The notes under the pieces: model-generated
The model's input: only the letters and a program-made list of their open reading frames with translations
What the model was told of the DNA's origin: nothing
The model's database searches: none
Assembly (NCBI GenBank): GCA_028023455.1
Contig: JAQFVV010012529.1
Coordinates: forward strand, 2,916,001-2,980,000
Reading direction: 5' to 3'
Source: Epiperipatus broadwayi
Lineage: Eukaryota > Onychophora > Udeonychophora > Euonychophora > Peripatidae
Length of the DNA stretch: 64,000 nt
Part shown: positions 26,151-37,300 of the stretch, piece by piece
How positions within the stretch are numbered: the stretch's first letter is position 1
Layout: every line of letters starts with the position of its first letter
Made by a program: the position numbers and the translations under genes

Positions 26151-26824
26151 ATTTTGTTTTTACAAATTAGATTATTTTTTTTTTACAATGATAAGTACTG
26201 AGGAAGCCAATAAAACAGGTATATTACACTTTACATTTTTCTTAGTGACAGGTAAAGTATTATGATTATGTAAAATGGCCTTGGGATTTCTGTTAACTTA
26301 AAATTATATCTTTCAGAACATGAATGATACTCCTGGTTTAGCCTATAATATGAGAGAACCTGCCATAAACTTTATAAATATATCATATGTCATAATTAAA
26401 TATATTTTTCTTTGAAACAGAAGTCATGATCCAAATCTTCTAGTATAATTAGATACAACTGTTAGCAAAGAATTTATTCAGATGTTTTGTTTTTATATGT
26501 AGATCACAGTTATGAAAGCTATATACTTCATTAATTTATTTTCTAGACCACATATGGGCAACCTCTGGCCTGCAGGCCAGATCCGGCCCTTTACGACTTT
26601 TAATCTGGCCCGCCACTAATCTATTTCAGCTATGTTTGATTCCGATTGTCAAATTTTTGAATAGAGCCTAGTGAGAGTTATGCTTGTTTTTTATTTTTTG
26701 TGCAATTAAATAATTATGTTATTTAATAAATTTATATTTTATAATATCTTTATTTAAGTCTTCTAATGATTAAAATTTAAAAAACTAAAATTATTAATAT
26801 TTTAAAATAGTGAAAATAAATGTG

Positions 26825-27391
26825 AAAACGAAGTTCCTAACAAAAAAGCATGTCTTAATTAGCTGCATGCAATGTATTGAAAAGGTTAGAATGAAATATT
26901 AGAATTTTATAATATCAAAAAAATGATATATTTATAACTAATTATCATCAAAAAAAACACAAAAGAAATTATAAAAGTTAATAAATTATTTACTGTTATT
27001 AAAACATTTTACCTACTGTTTTTGCAAAAGTTTCTAAAGCCAGAAAATGATGATTTCTGCTTTTTCATAATGTACTTCCTACAAGCAATCTTTTTAAAAA
27101 ATAAAATTGTAATATGAAAACAAATTACCGATAATAAAAAAAATACATCTTCATTGGCTGCACAGAACATACTGAAAAGGTTAGAACGAAATATTAGAAT
27201 TTGATATTTAAAAAATTATAGATTTAGAATTAGTTCTCATCAAAGAAACAAAAAAATTATAAAAGTTAATAAATTATTGACTGTTATTAAAAAATTATTC
27301 CCTACTGTTTTTGCAAAAGCAATTTTTGTAAAACCAGCAATGGCGATGTCTGCTTTCTCATAACATATTTCCTACGAGCAATTTTTTTTTT
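26825..27391. repeat. Tandem duplication of about 288 bp in the hAT subterminal region
   Basis: Two diverged units, about 26825-27112 and 27113-27391, share blocks such as TGAAAAGGTTAGAA, TTATAAAAGTTAATAAATTA and CTACTGTTTTTGCAAAAG. Subterminal repeats of hAT elements are often transposase-binding regions; that role is inferred here. Confidence 0.75.
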
Positions 27392-28693
27392 TAAAAGAAA
27401 ATATTTTCAAAGACAATTTCCTACTAGTGATGTAATTTTGGGTTTAATAATAAATGTTTTACAAAAATATTGTGTCATAATCATTACCAATTACTGAAAA
27501 TCACATTTTTTTGTCTTATTTAACTCCTCTCAGAATTAATATTTTGAATAGTTAAGCTGATATCATATGACACTGCAAAACACATCTCATTTTCTCTCAT
27601 CAAGATTTCTTTCTCATTTTGACTAGCAGTGTGTAAAATGTTACAACACGTCATTTTGATATTTGCGTTGGGTTTGTGCCTTGTTCAATGCCTGCATTTA
27701 TATTGTGTTCTATCTGCAGTGTAAAAGCAGTTTTGTTTTTATTTTAATATTTGCATTGGTGTTGTGCCTTGTTAAGTTGTTGCATTTATATTGTTTTCTG
27801 TTCGGTATCTGCAGTGTTAAAATAGTTTTGTTTGACAGTTCTGAATATATAGCTTTGAAATTTGGAACAATGTCAGGGATTATCTCAAAAAAGAAAAGTA
27901 GATACAAAGAATCATCAATTTTAAGACAACTGGACAGAAAAGTATTATTTTATTCTGAATAAAGGTTTGCCTATATATTTTATGTGCAATGAATCTGTAT
28001 CAATTAACAAAGAATACAACTTGAAGAGACACTTTACTTCAAAACATGTGGATCAACAAAAAATTGATGGACAAGTACGAAAAGATGAAATAAAGAAATT
28101 GAAGAAGAACTTGGATGCCCAGCAACAGATGTTCACCAAGCAAAGAATGCAGCATGGAAGCATTGTGAAAGCCAGCTTTGTGTTAAGCAAAAAAATTGCT
28201 AAGCATTCTAAATCATTTGGTGAAGGTGAATTTATCAAAGAATGTATGTTGGATGTTGCAAGTATAATAGGTCCTGGAAAGAAAAAAGATTTAAAAAATA
28301 TTAGTTTGTTGAGATGTACTGTTATCCGGCAGATAGAAATCATGACTGATGATATCCAAAAAAAGTTTAAAACAGAAGATTGGTAGATTCAAAGCATTTT
28401 CAATTGCGTTGGATGACAGCACTGATGCCTCTGATACAGCACAACTAGCAATATTTATTCGGGGAGTTGATGTGGATTTTAATATTACAGAAGAATTGTT
28501 GGCACTTCAGCCATTAAAAGGGGCAACTAGTGGTGAAGATATATTTGAAGAAGTCAAAACAGTCTTCAAGATACTTGGACTTAAACAGAGCAAAACTCTC
28601 CATACAGTATTGCCACCTGTGCTAAACAGAGTAATCAATGGATGCCAGAAGACTTGTGCATAAAATCCCTATCTAATGCCTACTCATCCAATA

Positions 28694-28735
28694 TCCCCAT
28701 ACTAGTTTCTGGCTTGTGGCCTTCATCAGTGAGGA
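28694..28735 (-). ncRNA. Hammerhead ribozyme-like motif (- strand)
   Basis: Reverse-strand order: stem I strand TCCTCA, core CTGATGA, stem II GGC-CACAA-GCC, core GAAAC, palindromic ACTAGT, then A in the cleavage position and the stem I partner TGGGGA. GUA in place of GUC is allowed by the NUH rule. The base pair closing stem II next to the core is A.A instead of the usual G-C, so activity is uncertain. Confidence 0.6.
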
Positions 28736-29196
28736 GCTTTGGATCTGAGAGCACTGCCACAAGCCAGAAACTAGTCTGGGGATATTGGATGAGTAGGCAT
28801 TAGATAGGGATTTTATGCACAAGCCTTCTGGCATCCATTGATTACTCTGTTTAGCACAGGTGGCAATACTGTATGGAGAGTTTTGCTCTGTTTATCAACA
28901 ATTAATGTGCTAGTATAGGAAATGTGATCATGTGATGCTTAATGGTTTAACACCAATCCTGCCTAATAGGATAGTGGTGGCTATGGTTGTAAAAGAGCCA
29001 AAGACACCAAAATGTATGGGTGCTGAACTGAGTTCAGACCCATATGACTACATAAGCTATTGAGCTTAGATTGAAAATATTTTTTGTGTTTTTAATTTCA
29101 TTCTCATGGTTTTGTAGTTAAGTAGAGATAAAAGGTGGTTGCTAGAGGGTTGCATTGGATCCTAAGATCTAGATGCAGTGCTCTCAGATCCAAAGC

Positions 29197-29238
29197 TCCT
29201 CACTGATGAAGGCCACAAGCCAGAAACTAGTCTGGGGA
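29197..29238 (+). ncRNA. Hammerhead ribozyme-like motif (+ strand), best copy
   Basis: Stem I TCCTCA (29197-29202) pairs with TGGGGA (29233-29238; one G-U). Core CTGATGA is at 29203-29209, stem II GGC/GCC with loop CACAA at 29211-29221, and core GAA at 29223-29225. ACTAGT (29226-29231) then C gives the expected cleavage after GUC at 29232. Stem III is only one or two base pairs in a monomer, but ACTAGT is self-complementary, so two RNAs or tandem copies could form a 6-bp shared stem III, as in dimeric hammerheads. The A.A next to the core in stem II departs from consensus. Confidence 0.7.
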
Positions 29239-30559
29239 TATTGGATGAGTAGGCATTAGATAGGGATTTTATGCACAAGCCTTCTGGCATCCATTGATTA
29301 CTCTGTTTAGCACAGGTGGCAATACTGTATGGAGAGTTTTGCTCTGTTTATCAACAATTAATGTGCTAGTATAGGAAATGTGATCATGTGATACTAGGAC
29401 TTGGTTCACTATCTGGCATATACACTGGTGGAGCCCCTGAAATGGTTGGTGCACAGAAGGGATTTATTGGAATAGTGCATGAAAAAGCAATAGAACTACA
29501 GATTTATCTGGAAAAATTTACAAATTTTCATTGCATTATCCACCAACAAAATCTGTGTGCAAAATCAATTAAATTTATAAATGATATAGAAATTGTAGTA
29601 GCCAGTATTAACTTTATTAAGTCACATACCCTTAATCACTGCCAATTTAAGGAATATTTGGCAGACTTATTTTCAGATTATGAAAATGTGTCTTATTATT
29701 GTGAAGTAAGGTGATTGAATAAAGGTAAAATATTAAAATGATTTTATAATCTGAGACAAGACATAGCAGATTTTATAGACATAATGTCACTGGATACCTT
29801 AAATTGCAAAAACCAGAATAATTGATTCATGAACTGTATGGACATGTCAGTGCTTTTTGTAATAAACTAAAATTGTTGGAAAGTCAGATAAGAGCTAAAA
29901 ATTGTTATCGTTTTCCTACTCTAGCAATTCATAAAAATATCTCTTATTATTGTTATGGAGATTAACTGAAAGCATTAATAGAGCAATTTGATACAATATT
30001 TGCCAACTTCCACAACAAAGGCTCCATATTCACTATATTTTCTCATCTGATGGATGCTGATATAAATAATATACCAGAAAATTTAAGATGGAACTTATTG
30101 AGGTTCAATCAGATTTAGTGCTAAAATCACAGTTTAACAATATTGCTTTGATGGATTTTTATAAACATTTGGTTGAAGAAAAATATAGAAATTTATGTGC
30201 TTTTTCAAGAAGAAGAATTATTATTTTTTTTTTTTGGCAGCACATATATGTGTGAACAATTTTTTTCTAGAATGAAATTTAATAAATCAAAAATTCAGAC
30301 AAGAATAAAGAATGGAAATCTTGAAAATTCTATGTGATTGTCCTTAGGCAATATTCCCATCAATATTGATAATCTCATTGTTGAAGTACAAGGGCAATCC
30401 TCACATTAAATTGTTGTGTCATTATTATGAAATTTATGTAGCCCTTTGTTATTCACTATTATTTTGTAATATTTAATTATTTGGTCCAGCCCTTGACTCA
30501 AAGACAGAAAGATAATTTGACCCGTAGGAAAGATTGCCCATGCCTGTTCTAGACCAATG

Positions 30560-32460
30560 AAACAAATCGCTCAACTGCTGCTTTATTTTCCTAGAATCTT
30601 AATGAGTTTACAAATTATGCAAATGCCATAAATTTATTACTTTTTAATGGATGATTAATAGTACTAATATTTTTCACTTATTCTACTTTTGAAATTAGTA
30701 TATATATATATTAATTCATTTAGTTTTGGCCATTTATAATGTTTAATTCTAGAAAATATTGGTCATTTTTCTGAAATTCCAGAAAATTTCCTAACTCGTC
30801 TTCCAATAGTATATCATCTGTGGCCATATTTAACTTGCTTAAATTGCCGCTCAGGATATTAACCACTACATATATTTTTTATATCAAAATAGTATTTAAA
30901 TATATATGAATTTCTAAAGCAGCAAATACCTCTGAACTAATTAGTTGCCAATAAAATAGTTCTGATTCAAGAATCCAAGACTTTAGTCATCCATAATGAC
31001 AGTAGTCTCAGACTCTAAACAAAATTAAGTTTTTGTAAGATCTAGATAGTTGTTAAATATTCTTTTTTTAATAGCAATGTTATTAATAACTCTAGGCCTT
31101 TCAGTAATTGGCTTAAATAGAACATTTTAAGATTGGTCATCCTTTTGATTTTGGAATAAAACTAGTTTTTAGTCTGCATGTATAGTTGAGATAAAATATA
31201 TTTCTTCCTTCAAAAAAATTCTCATATTTTCAATACTCTGACCATGTGTGGGGGTCCGTTTCCATGATACATTTTTTTTTATTAACTGTAACAGGAGTTT
31301 TATGTCTATGACAACATTTCAATATAGCCATTTGTTTTCTTATGCAGGGTATAGGAAATATTTCAATCATTATCAATTTATCAGAAAATACTTTATCAGG
31401 ACTATAATTCTTTTCTTTGAGTCTTTCTCCTTAACTTGACATTTTTGAAAAAAGGCTTTATATAAAGAATTTACTCAAATTTAAAATTGAAATCACTGCT
31501 CCTCTCTTGTTGACATACCTGGTTCAGCATATGTTTAATCTTATTTGTATGAACCTGATCCAAGTATTTTAATAGGCCAGCTCTATTGTTACTAATCTGA
31601 AAGGCAATTTATTAAAATGAAGTAAATATCCTTCATATATAAATGTAGTATATTCTCTTCTGACTGAAGCTTGATCCTGTTTGCCTTTAAACTACAACAA
31701 TAATTTGTGATGAATAATAGAAATGTTACAATCTGGCACTGATTTTTTACTCATTTGCCTAGTACCAAGCATTACCTCATTGTCAGAGTTTAACAGAAGC
31801 AAAAATCTTTGAGCTGTTTTTTGGGTTTTATTTATAGTGATAGACATAAGGATATAATCAAACTTGATATGACCAATTACTCTGTGCATATTTTTTTATA
31901 ATTCCAGGGTTTAAGAGAAAATATTTTTTTTTACAGATTTAATGCAAACTAAAATCATGATTGTCATTTCTAACTGCTGTTTCATATGAGCTAGATCTAC
32001 AAAATAGTTAATTTTAATGTAGTGATTTAATATAGATAGGAAGTCATTACTTTTTTCAAGACACTTAGCATTTGTCATAGTCGAAGATAGCACTAATCCT
32101 ATGCATAATATTTGATTCCAAGATAACTTTATATATAAGCTCTGTTTAATTAAAAGTACATGATATGTATACATTTTATTGCTCATGATTGTTGACCAAT
32201 GATACATGTGCAGCTTTCACAGACAATGTTCGCACTTTACAATATATGTAGCAGCCATTTTTAAACAAATACGGTGATTTCAATTAAAAGGAAAAAAACT
32301 GCTCTAGAAATAAATTTTGCAATGATTATACAAATGAATCTGTGGATCACAAATGCATCCACATACAAAAAATGCTGGTACATTTTTCTGTTTATTTTAA
32401 TGTTTCACAGTACTTTCATTTAATTTCATCAATAGAAAATGTTTCTTTCTGAAATACTTT
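30560..32460. other. AT-rich intronic stretch
   Basis: Chance ORFs only. No recognised gene or bounded repeat. Confidence 0.5.
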
Positions 32461-32469
32461 AACACCATG

Positions 32470-33760
32470 TCTAATTGTATTCTAGTCTCTGCTATATTTT
32501 TCCAATGTAAATAATTAATATTTCATTTTAGAATGCTTTTGAGAGATGTAGTCTATGTCTCCCATAAAAAATATGCTTAAGTTCACTATAATACTTCCTT
32601 TTAGGAAGTCTTGCATTATTCATTCATTTTATATATCCAATACAAAGAAATTATGATTTTACAATAATGAACTCTTTAATACGACATACAACTAATTGAA
32701 GAAAAATATTGATTGGTTTTATGATCTTGCCATTGAATTTTTAGAATTTTATAGAATATCCTTAAATGGAATTTTTCTAATGCATTTATATTACACCAAT
32801 AGGGTGTCCAAGTTTCACTTCCATAAAATGAATTGGGTAAAATAGAACTAACATCTCTATTTATAGCTAACTCTTTGTGATGAAATATTCTTTATATTTT
32901 AACTCATTAAAAGCAGCAGTAGTACAATTGGAGTCTATGATATATCTCTTCATCTAAGTTCATCTTTCTATTTACAAAGCTACCAAGATATTTAAACTGG
33001 TTTACATTTTTAAGTTGATAACCATTTAAGCTAAAAGTTGTTAGGGATTTTTTTTACATCACTGACTCATTAAGAACTTGAATTTTTAGAACATTTATTA
33101 ATAAACCAAAACCATTATATGTTGCATTCAAAGCATTAAGTAAATTTTGTAAATCATCATTTGAACTGGCAAAAATAGCACATTCATTAGCTAAGTATAT
33201 ATTCAAAATCCCCAGAAATTCTTGTTTTGCTTGTAATCAATTCAAATTACAGATTCCTCCATTAGACCTGTATCACATCTTGATCCCTGTTTCATTAAGC
33301 CATTGCTTTAAAATTGAAAATCAGTTTATTTCAAATGCTCATAGTTTTCTCCTATAATAATGACATTTCTTCTCATTCCATTATGTAGAATTTTGATGGA
33401 TAATCAAATAATTTCAAACAATGCCATAAACCTATATCATTAAGTGAATCAAATGCCTTGATCAAATCAATAAAAGCAATACATAAGTCATTTCTTTGTT
33501 CCTGATATTTTTTTTTTTGCATTTCCCTAGTAACAAAACCATGTCTATAGTATATTCATCTTGATTCTCTATAGTTGCATTGAGTCTCTGGTACCATTCA
33601 TCTATAAATGGAAACAATTTATTAATCAAAATCTTTGAAACTATCTTTGCTTTATTGGATGATAATGATATTCCATGATAATTATTGCATTTACCTAAAG
33701 TTCTAATATTTTTGAAATGAAAATTAATGTAAAATATAGTTGTATTCTAGCTCCATCTTT
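32470..33760 (-). pseudogene. Decayed LINE relic, same family as 7.9-8.7 kb
   Basis: The reverse strand of about 33,425-33,490 reads DLCIAFIDLIKAFDSL, the RT palm motif. Downstream (lower coordinates) about 32,760-32,880 matches the LINE C-terminal region (a stretch corresponding to LPILLYGSETW in relatives). Full of stops. Confidence 0.6.
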
Positions 33761-34019
33761 GTTTATTTTATTTTTGTTTTGATAATGGTCTTTGAAATAG
33801 TTTATAGGCAGTGTACATATTTGCTATAGATTTGATAATGGATTTTTTTTTTTTAATATGATACCAATTAAAAACAAGAATTTTGTCTTCTTTGTTTCTA
33901 GATATAAAGTATACTTATAGTTGCACTATTTTTCCAGTCAAAGAATAATTTATAAAATATTCTTCATGTTTTGAATGCAATATATACAAAAGTTGGCTTA
34001 ATAATTAATATAAAAATTC

Positions 34020-34235
34020 TAGGTGTTTTATCAATTGGTGATGGAAAAATTTAAATACTTTGGTAGCTTTTTGGGTAGAAAAGTGTATTTAAATATTGAC
34101 TTGCAATATGTTTCTGTTTCCTTTAACAAGTTAAAAGATAATGTTCATCAGAGAGATATATCTATTTCAGTTAAATTAATTGTATATAAATTCTGCTTAA
34201 ATTTTTTTTGTGGAACTAAAGCATAAATCTTATTA
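34020..34235 (+). pseudogene. LINE C-terminal relic on the + strand
   Basis: FKYFGSFLGRKVYLNIDLQY followed by FNKLKDNV and ISISVKLIVYKF matches the conserved segment between the RT thumb and the C-terminal domain of many LINEs (usual wording KYLGS ... LR/SxKLxVYK). It is a short fragment in the opposite orientation to the preceding relic. Confidence 0.55.
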
Positions 34236-34320
34236 GTGTAACATAAAAGCACTGGAAAATTGCATTTAATAAATCTTTGTAATGAAAATATCATGGCAAA
34301 ATCATAACACCTTTAAACAT

Positions 34321-34385
34321 CACATGATCACTATCTCCTGTGCTTGCTCATAATTACTGTATAGAGAGAGTTTTGCCTATCATAA
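34321..34385 (-). mobile_element. Scrap of the ribozyme-family repeat
   Basis: CACATGATCACTATCTCCTG, then GCTCATAATTACTGTATAGA and GAGTTTTGCC, resemble terminal pieces of the copies at 52,929 and 17.8 kb. Too short to contain the ribozyme core. Confidence 0.5.
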
Positions 34386-34399
34386 CATCTTGTTGGATG

Positions 34400-37300
34400 C
34401 TGTGATATTGAATCTACTATTGTAAAAGTACATATTTGTTTGATTAAACATGCTGAATAATACTTGCTAAAATTAAGAATTTTATATTAATTAGTGCATA
34501 GTTTTAATGAGAGAGACAATATCCATTTGCACTATAATGATTATCTCAAAGGTGTTCCAAAAGAAGTGTAATATTGATTGAGACCATGGGGAGGATTATA
34601 ATATAGAAAATAGTAGGTAAGATGAAATGTTTCAGAAAGAAAACTTTTCTTTAGAACAGATTTAATGAAAGCATCACATCACTAGATGGCAATTGACTTC
34701 AAGACAAGCTGCAATATCTGAGGCATATGTGTGCTTCATGAATGGGTTTGTATAGACATTGTAAATTTAACTTTAACTGTTATCTCTTATGTTTTTATTT
34801 TGGAGTTAAGATGATCATTGCTCATTTATGAGTAGCATTAATGATGATAGTGATAGGCTTAATACATTGCCCAAGAAAATATGAGAATTTTAGCTTGATA
34901 AGGTACACGTGATTATTTTTAAAATGTTAAAGAATTAATTATGTGGGGAAACATTTTAATGGTTGAATGAATTAGTACTAAATATAATTTTTTATAAAAA
35001 AACAAAGTTACTGTATAAATTTAATAAATATTAAATAATTTTTAGAAATATAATTTTAGAAACCATTAATTTAGGTGAGCTTATTTTAACTTTCATGTGA
35101 TTTTTGTTAACTATCATTTTAGTTTCTTTTCATCCAGATATTATCATCATTATTGCAAGTAAATTTTTTATTAGTTTGATTGAATAAATTTCTGCATTTA
35201 AGCTTATAAAAGAATATTCTATATGTCCCATTTTTTGTGTATGTTGGTAATATTTCTTGAGGTGATTGGAATATTTCATTGAACTTATAAAAAGAAGTAT
35301 TTGAGCCATTACTTTATATTGTCTGAGTGTATGCAGATTCGTGTGTGTTTATTGCCTTGTAAATATATGTATAACAATTTTAAAAATATATTTGCATTAA
35401 TGTTTAAAAAGTGTCTCTTCATTAAAATATATTTATAGTAAATGAAATCAACAAAATAAAGATCAGCAATAACAAAAAGAGTAATAAAAAGTGAAATAAT
35501 AAACAAATATATATATATTTTATCAGACTAATGCTTATTACAATGATGATGGATTATTTGCTTTCACATATTCAAATAATATCTGCCTTATTGCATCTGG
35601 AAAGTTTATGTATAAAAATGGAATTAATTAAATATCTATCTATCCAAAAATATATATGTTTATGATAAAAAGTAATACAATGTGTGTATATTTGTTCTTA
35701 TATCAATAAAATTATGTTAGCTTTTGAATTGTAATTAATGACATTCAGAGTTAAATTGACTCTAGTATTTGTAGTAGATACTATGGAATGTACAAAAATT
35801 AATTAGAAGATTAAATTATTTTTTTTCCTTCTTACTTAATAAAAACAATAGTGTAACTATTAACAATGATTGTTGTTTTTTTATTTTACATATCAAAATA
35901 AATAGGTTCAAAATAACTTAACTAATTTTTTTTCTTAAACTATTTAAGTAAAAATTATTGTTAAAAACTTTTATAATTAGCATTCATGTCCATTAAAATA
36001 ACCATTTTTGTATAACCAATAATATTTGTATCTGAGATCTTTCTATATTTAATTTTAAATGATTTAAGTATTTTAAAATAATACATATTATTACTGAATT
36101 AATTAATATTCAAGTCATTTCAGACTTTATTTTAAATATTTATATACATAAATTGTGTCTATGTTCTTTTCTTTTTAAATATATATGCATATTCACTATC
36201 AAGGTTACACATTCATTATGTTGTGTGCCATAAGATCAGTCTTTCTCAATATGCTCAATTGTTATTTATTATATAACAGTAATTTTATTGTTATATTGTA
36301 GTCAAGTAATCTTTAGTTTATTTTACTATTACTTTTTTTAATTAATGTTCATATGGTTCCAATAAATATACTGATTTATATTAGATAAATTCCAGATCAC
36401 ACATGCTTATACCATGCCATGCATGGTTGAATGCAGTAGTAGAATGGTAATCTTTGAAGATCAATTCATGATCCACAGTTCCCTTTGTCACTTCTGATGC
36501 TCATATTTTTTATGAACTTCCCAGTAAACCATTCAACTTTTTTTTAAAAGTAAAATTGTGAGAAAATAATTTTATGGATAATTATTTGAAGTTTTTTTAT
36601 TAAAAAAATTGCAGTAAATTAACTCATTCAGGACTTAAAGGGTTATCTAGAAAGTAATATTGTTGAAAATTAAACTCGATAAAAGCACAAATTCCTTTTT
36701 GTTAATTCATTTAAACTTTGGAAAGCAAAATAATGCTTAAAATAAAAAATTCATTTCCTCAGTAGTCTTCTTCTAAATTAAATTCTGATATAACTGTTTA
36801 TTACAGCATTAAGAGGTCAATAAAAATAAATATACTGTAGTAATATAATTAAATACTTGATTATTATTATTTTTTTTTTGGAAAGTCTTTTTTTCATTAG
36901 TGATCCTTTCTTTTATAAGAATGTTAATAGCATTCTCAGATTGATTTCTTGTGAAAAAGAAAAAAAGCATAGTACTGACTACTTTATATAGTCCCAAGAA
37001 GTTGCCTTTTCTATTAAATAGTAACTCTCACATTTATATTACTATACTTTAACAGTTGAACAAAAATGTATATTTAATATATAATTCTTAAAATGTTCAT
37101 CATAATGTAATAGAAAATGTTAAAAATATAAAGAATTGTTCACTAATGAAAAGTAATTATTTTACAACACTTGATATTTTATGATGCTGTGATATGAATA
37201 TTGAAATGATATAATAGCAAAGATAAAGTCTATAAGAAAGTATATATTCCATATTTGAAATAAGGAAAATAAATGGCTAATTAAACTTTAGTAGATTAAA

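Larger units (their letters stand above)
28583..29390 (+). mobile_element. Ribozyme-family retroelement (copy 2): partial inverted plus tandem units, retrozyme-like
   Basis: 808 bp with no ORF. The left 170 bp is an inverted copy of the unit; then follow two direct copies offset by exactly 456 bp (the CCACAAGCC block at 28757 and at 29213, the GTC site at 28774-28776 and 29230-29232). The last direct copy carries a near-complete hammerhead ribozyme motif; the inverted part carries another on the - strand. The partly inverted, partly tandem architecture is that of Penelope-like elements, and a short ORF-less unit with hammerheads is that of animal retrozymes. It inserted into the hAT transposase with a 12-bp duplication, the same length as copy 1 at 17.2 kb. 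Confidence 0.82.
28571..29402. repeat. 12-bp target-site duplication of the ribozyme-bearing insertion
   Basis: ATACTTGGACTT at 28571-28582 and ATACTAGGACTT at 29391-29402 (11 of 12 identical) flank the insertion. Both encode I-L-G-L in the transposase frame, so excising the insert plus one copy restores continuous transposase sense. Confidence 0.88.
27870..30350 (+). pseudogene. hAT transposase (BED-finger type), decayed
   Basis: The start MSGIISKKKSRYKESS is at 27870. After a frame break come a BED-type zinc finger (MCNESVSINKEYNLKRHFTS, with C and H ligands; 27,985-28,050), a helical segment to DDIQKKF, and after another frame change ALDDSTDASDTAQLAIFIRG (28,400-28,470), the first catalytic Asp region of the hAT RNase-H fold. 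Coding sense stops at KILGL (28,582) and resumes with ILGL then TGGAPEMVGAQKGF (29,391-29,470). The hAT dimerisation domain is recognisable at about 30,130-30,260 (FYKHLVEEKYRNL, then CVNNFF). Several stops and frameshifts in 29.7-30.1 kb show it is not functional. It resembles the GTF2IRD2/ZBED-like transposase group; that family name is by recall of wording only. Confidence 0.85.
26549..30546 (+). mobile_element. hAT DNA transposon (copy 1), full length with TSD
   Basis: Terminal inverted repeats CATATGGGCAACCT (left, from 26549) and, on the other strand, CAGGCATGGGCAATCT (right, ending 30546) are flanked by a perfect 8-bp target duplication TTCTAGAC (26541-26548 and 30547-30554). Both the length and the TIR style are those of hAT elements. 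It contains a decayed transposase gene, a 288-bp subterminal tandem duplication, and an 808-bp ribozyme-bearing insertion. Confidence 0.88.
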
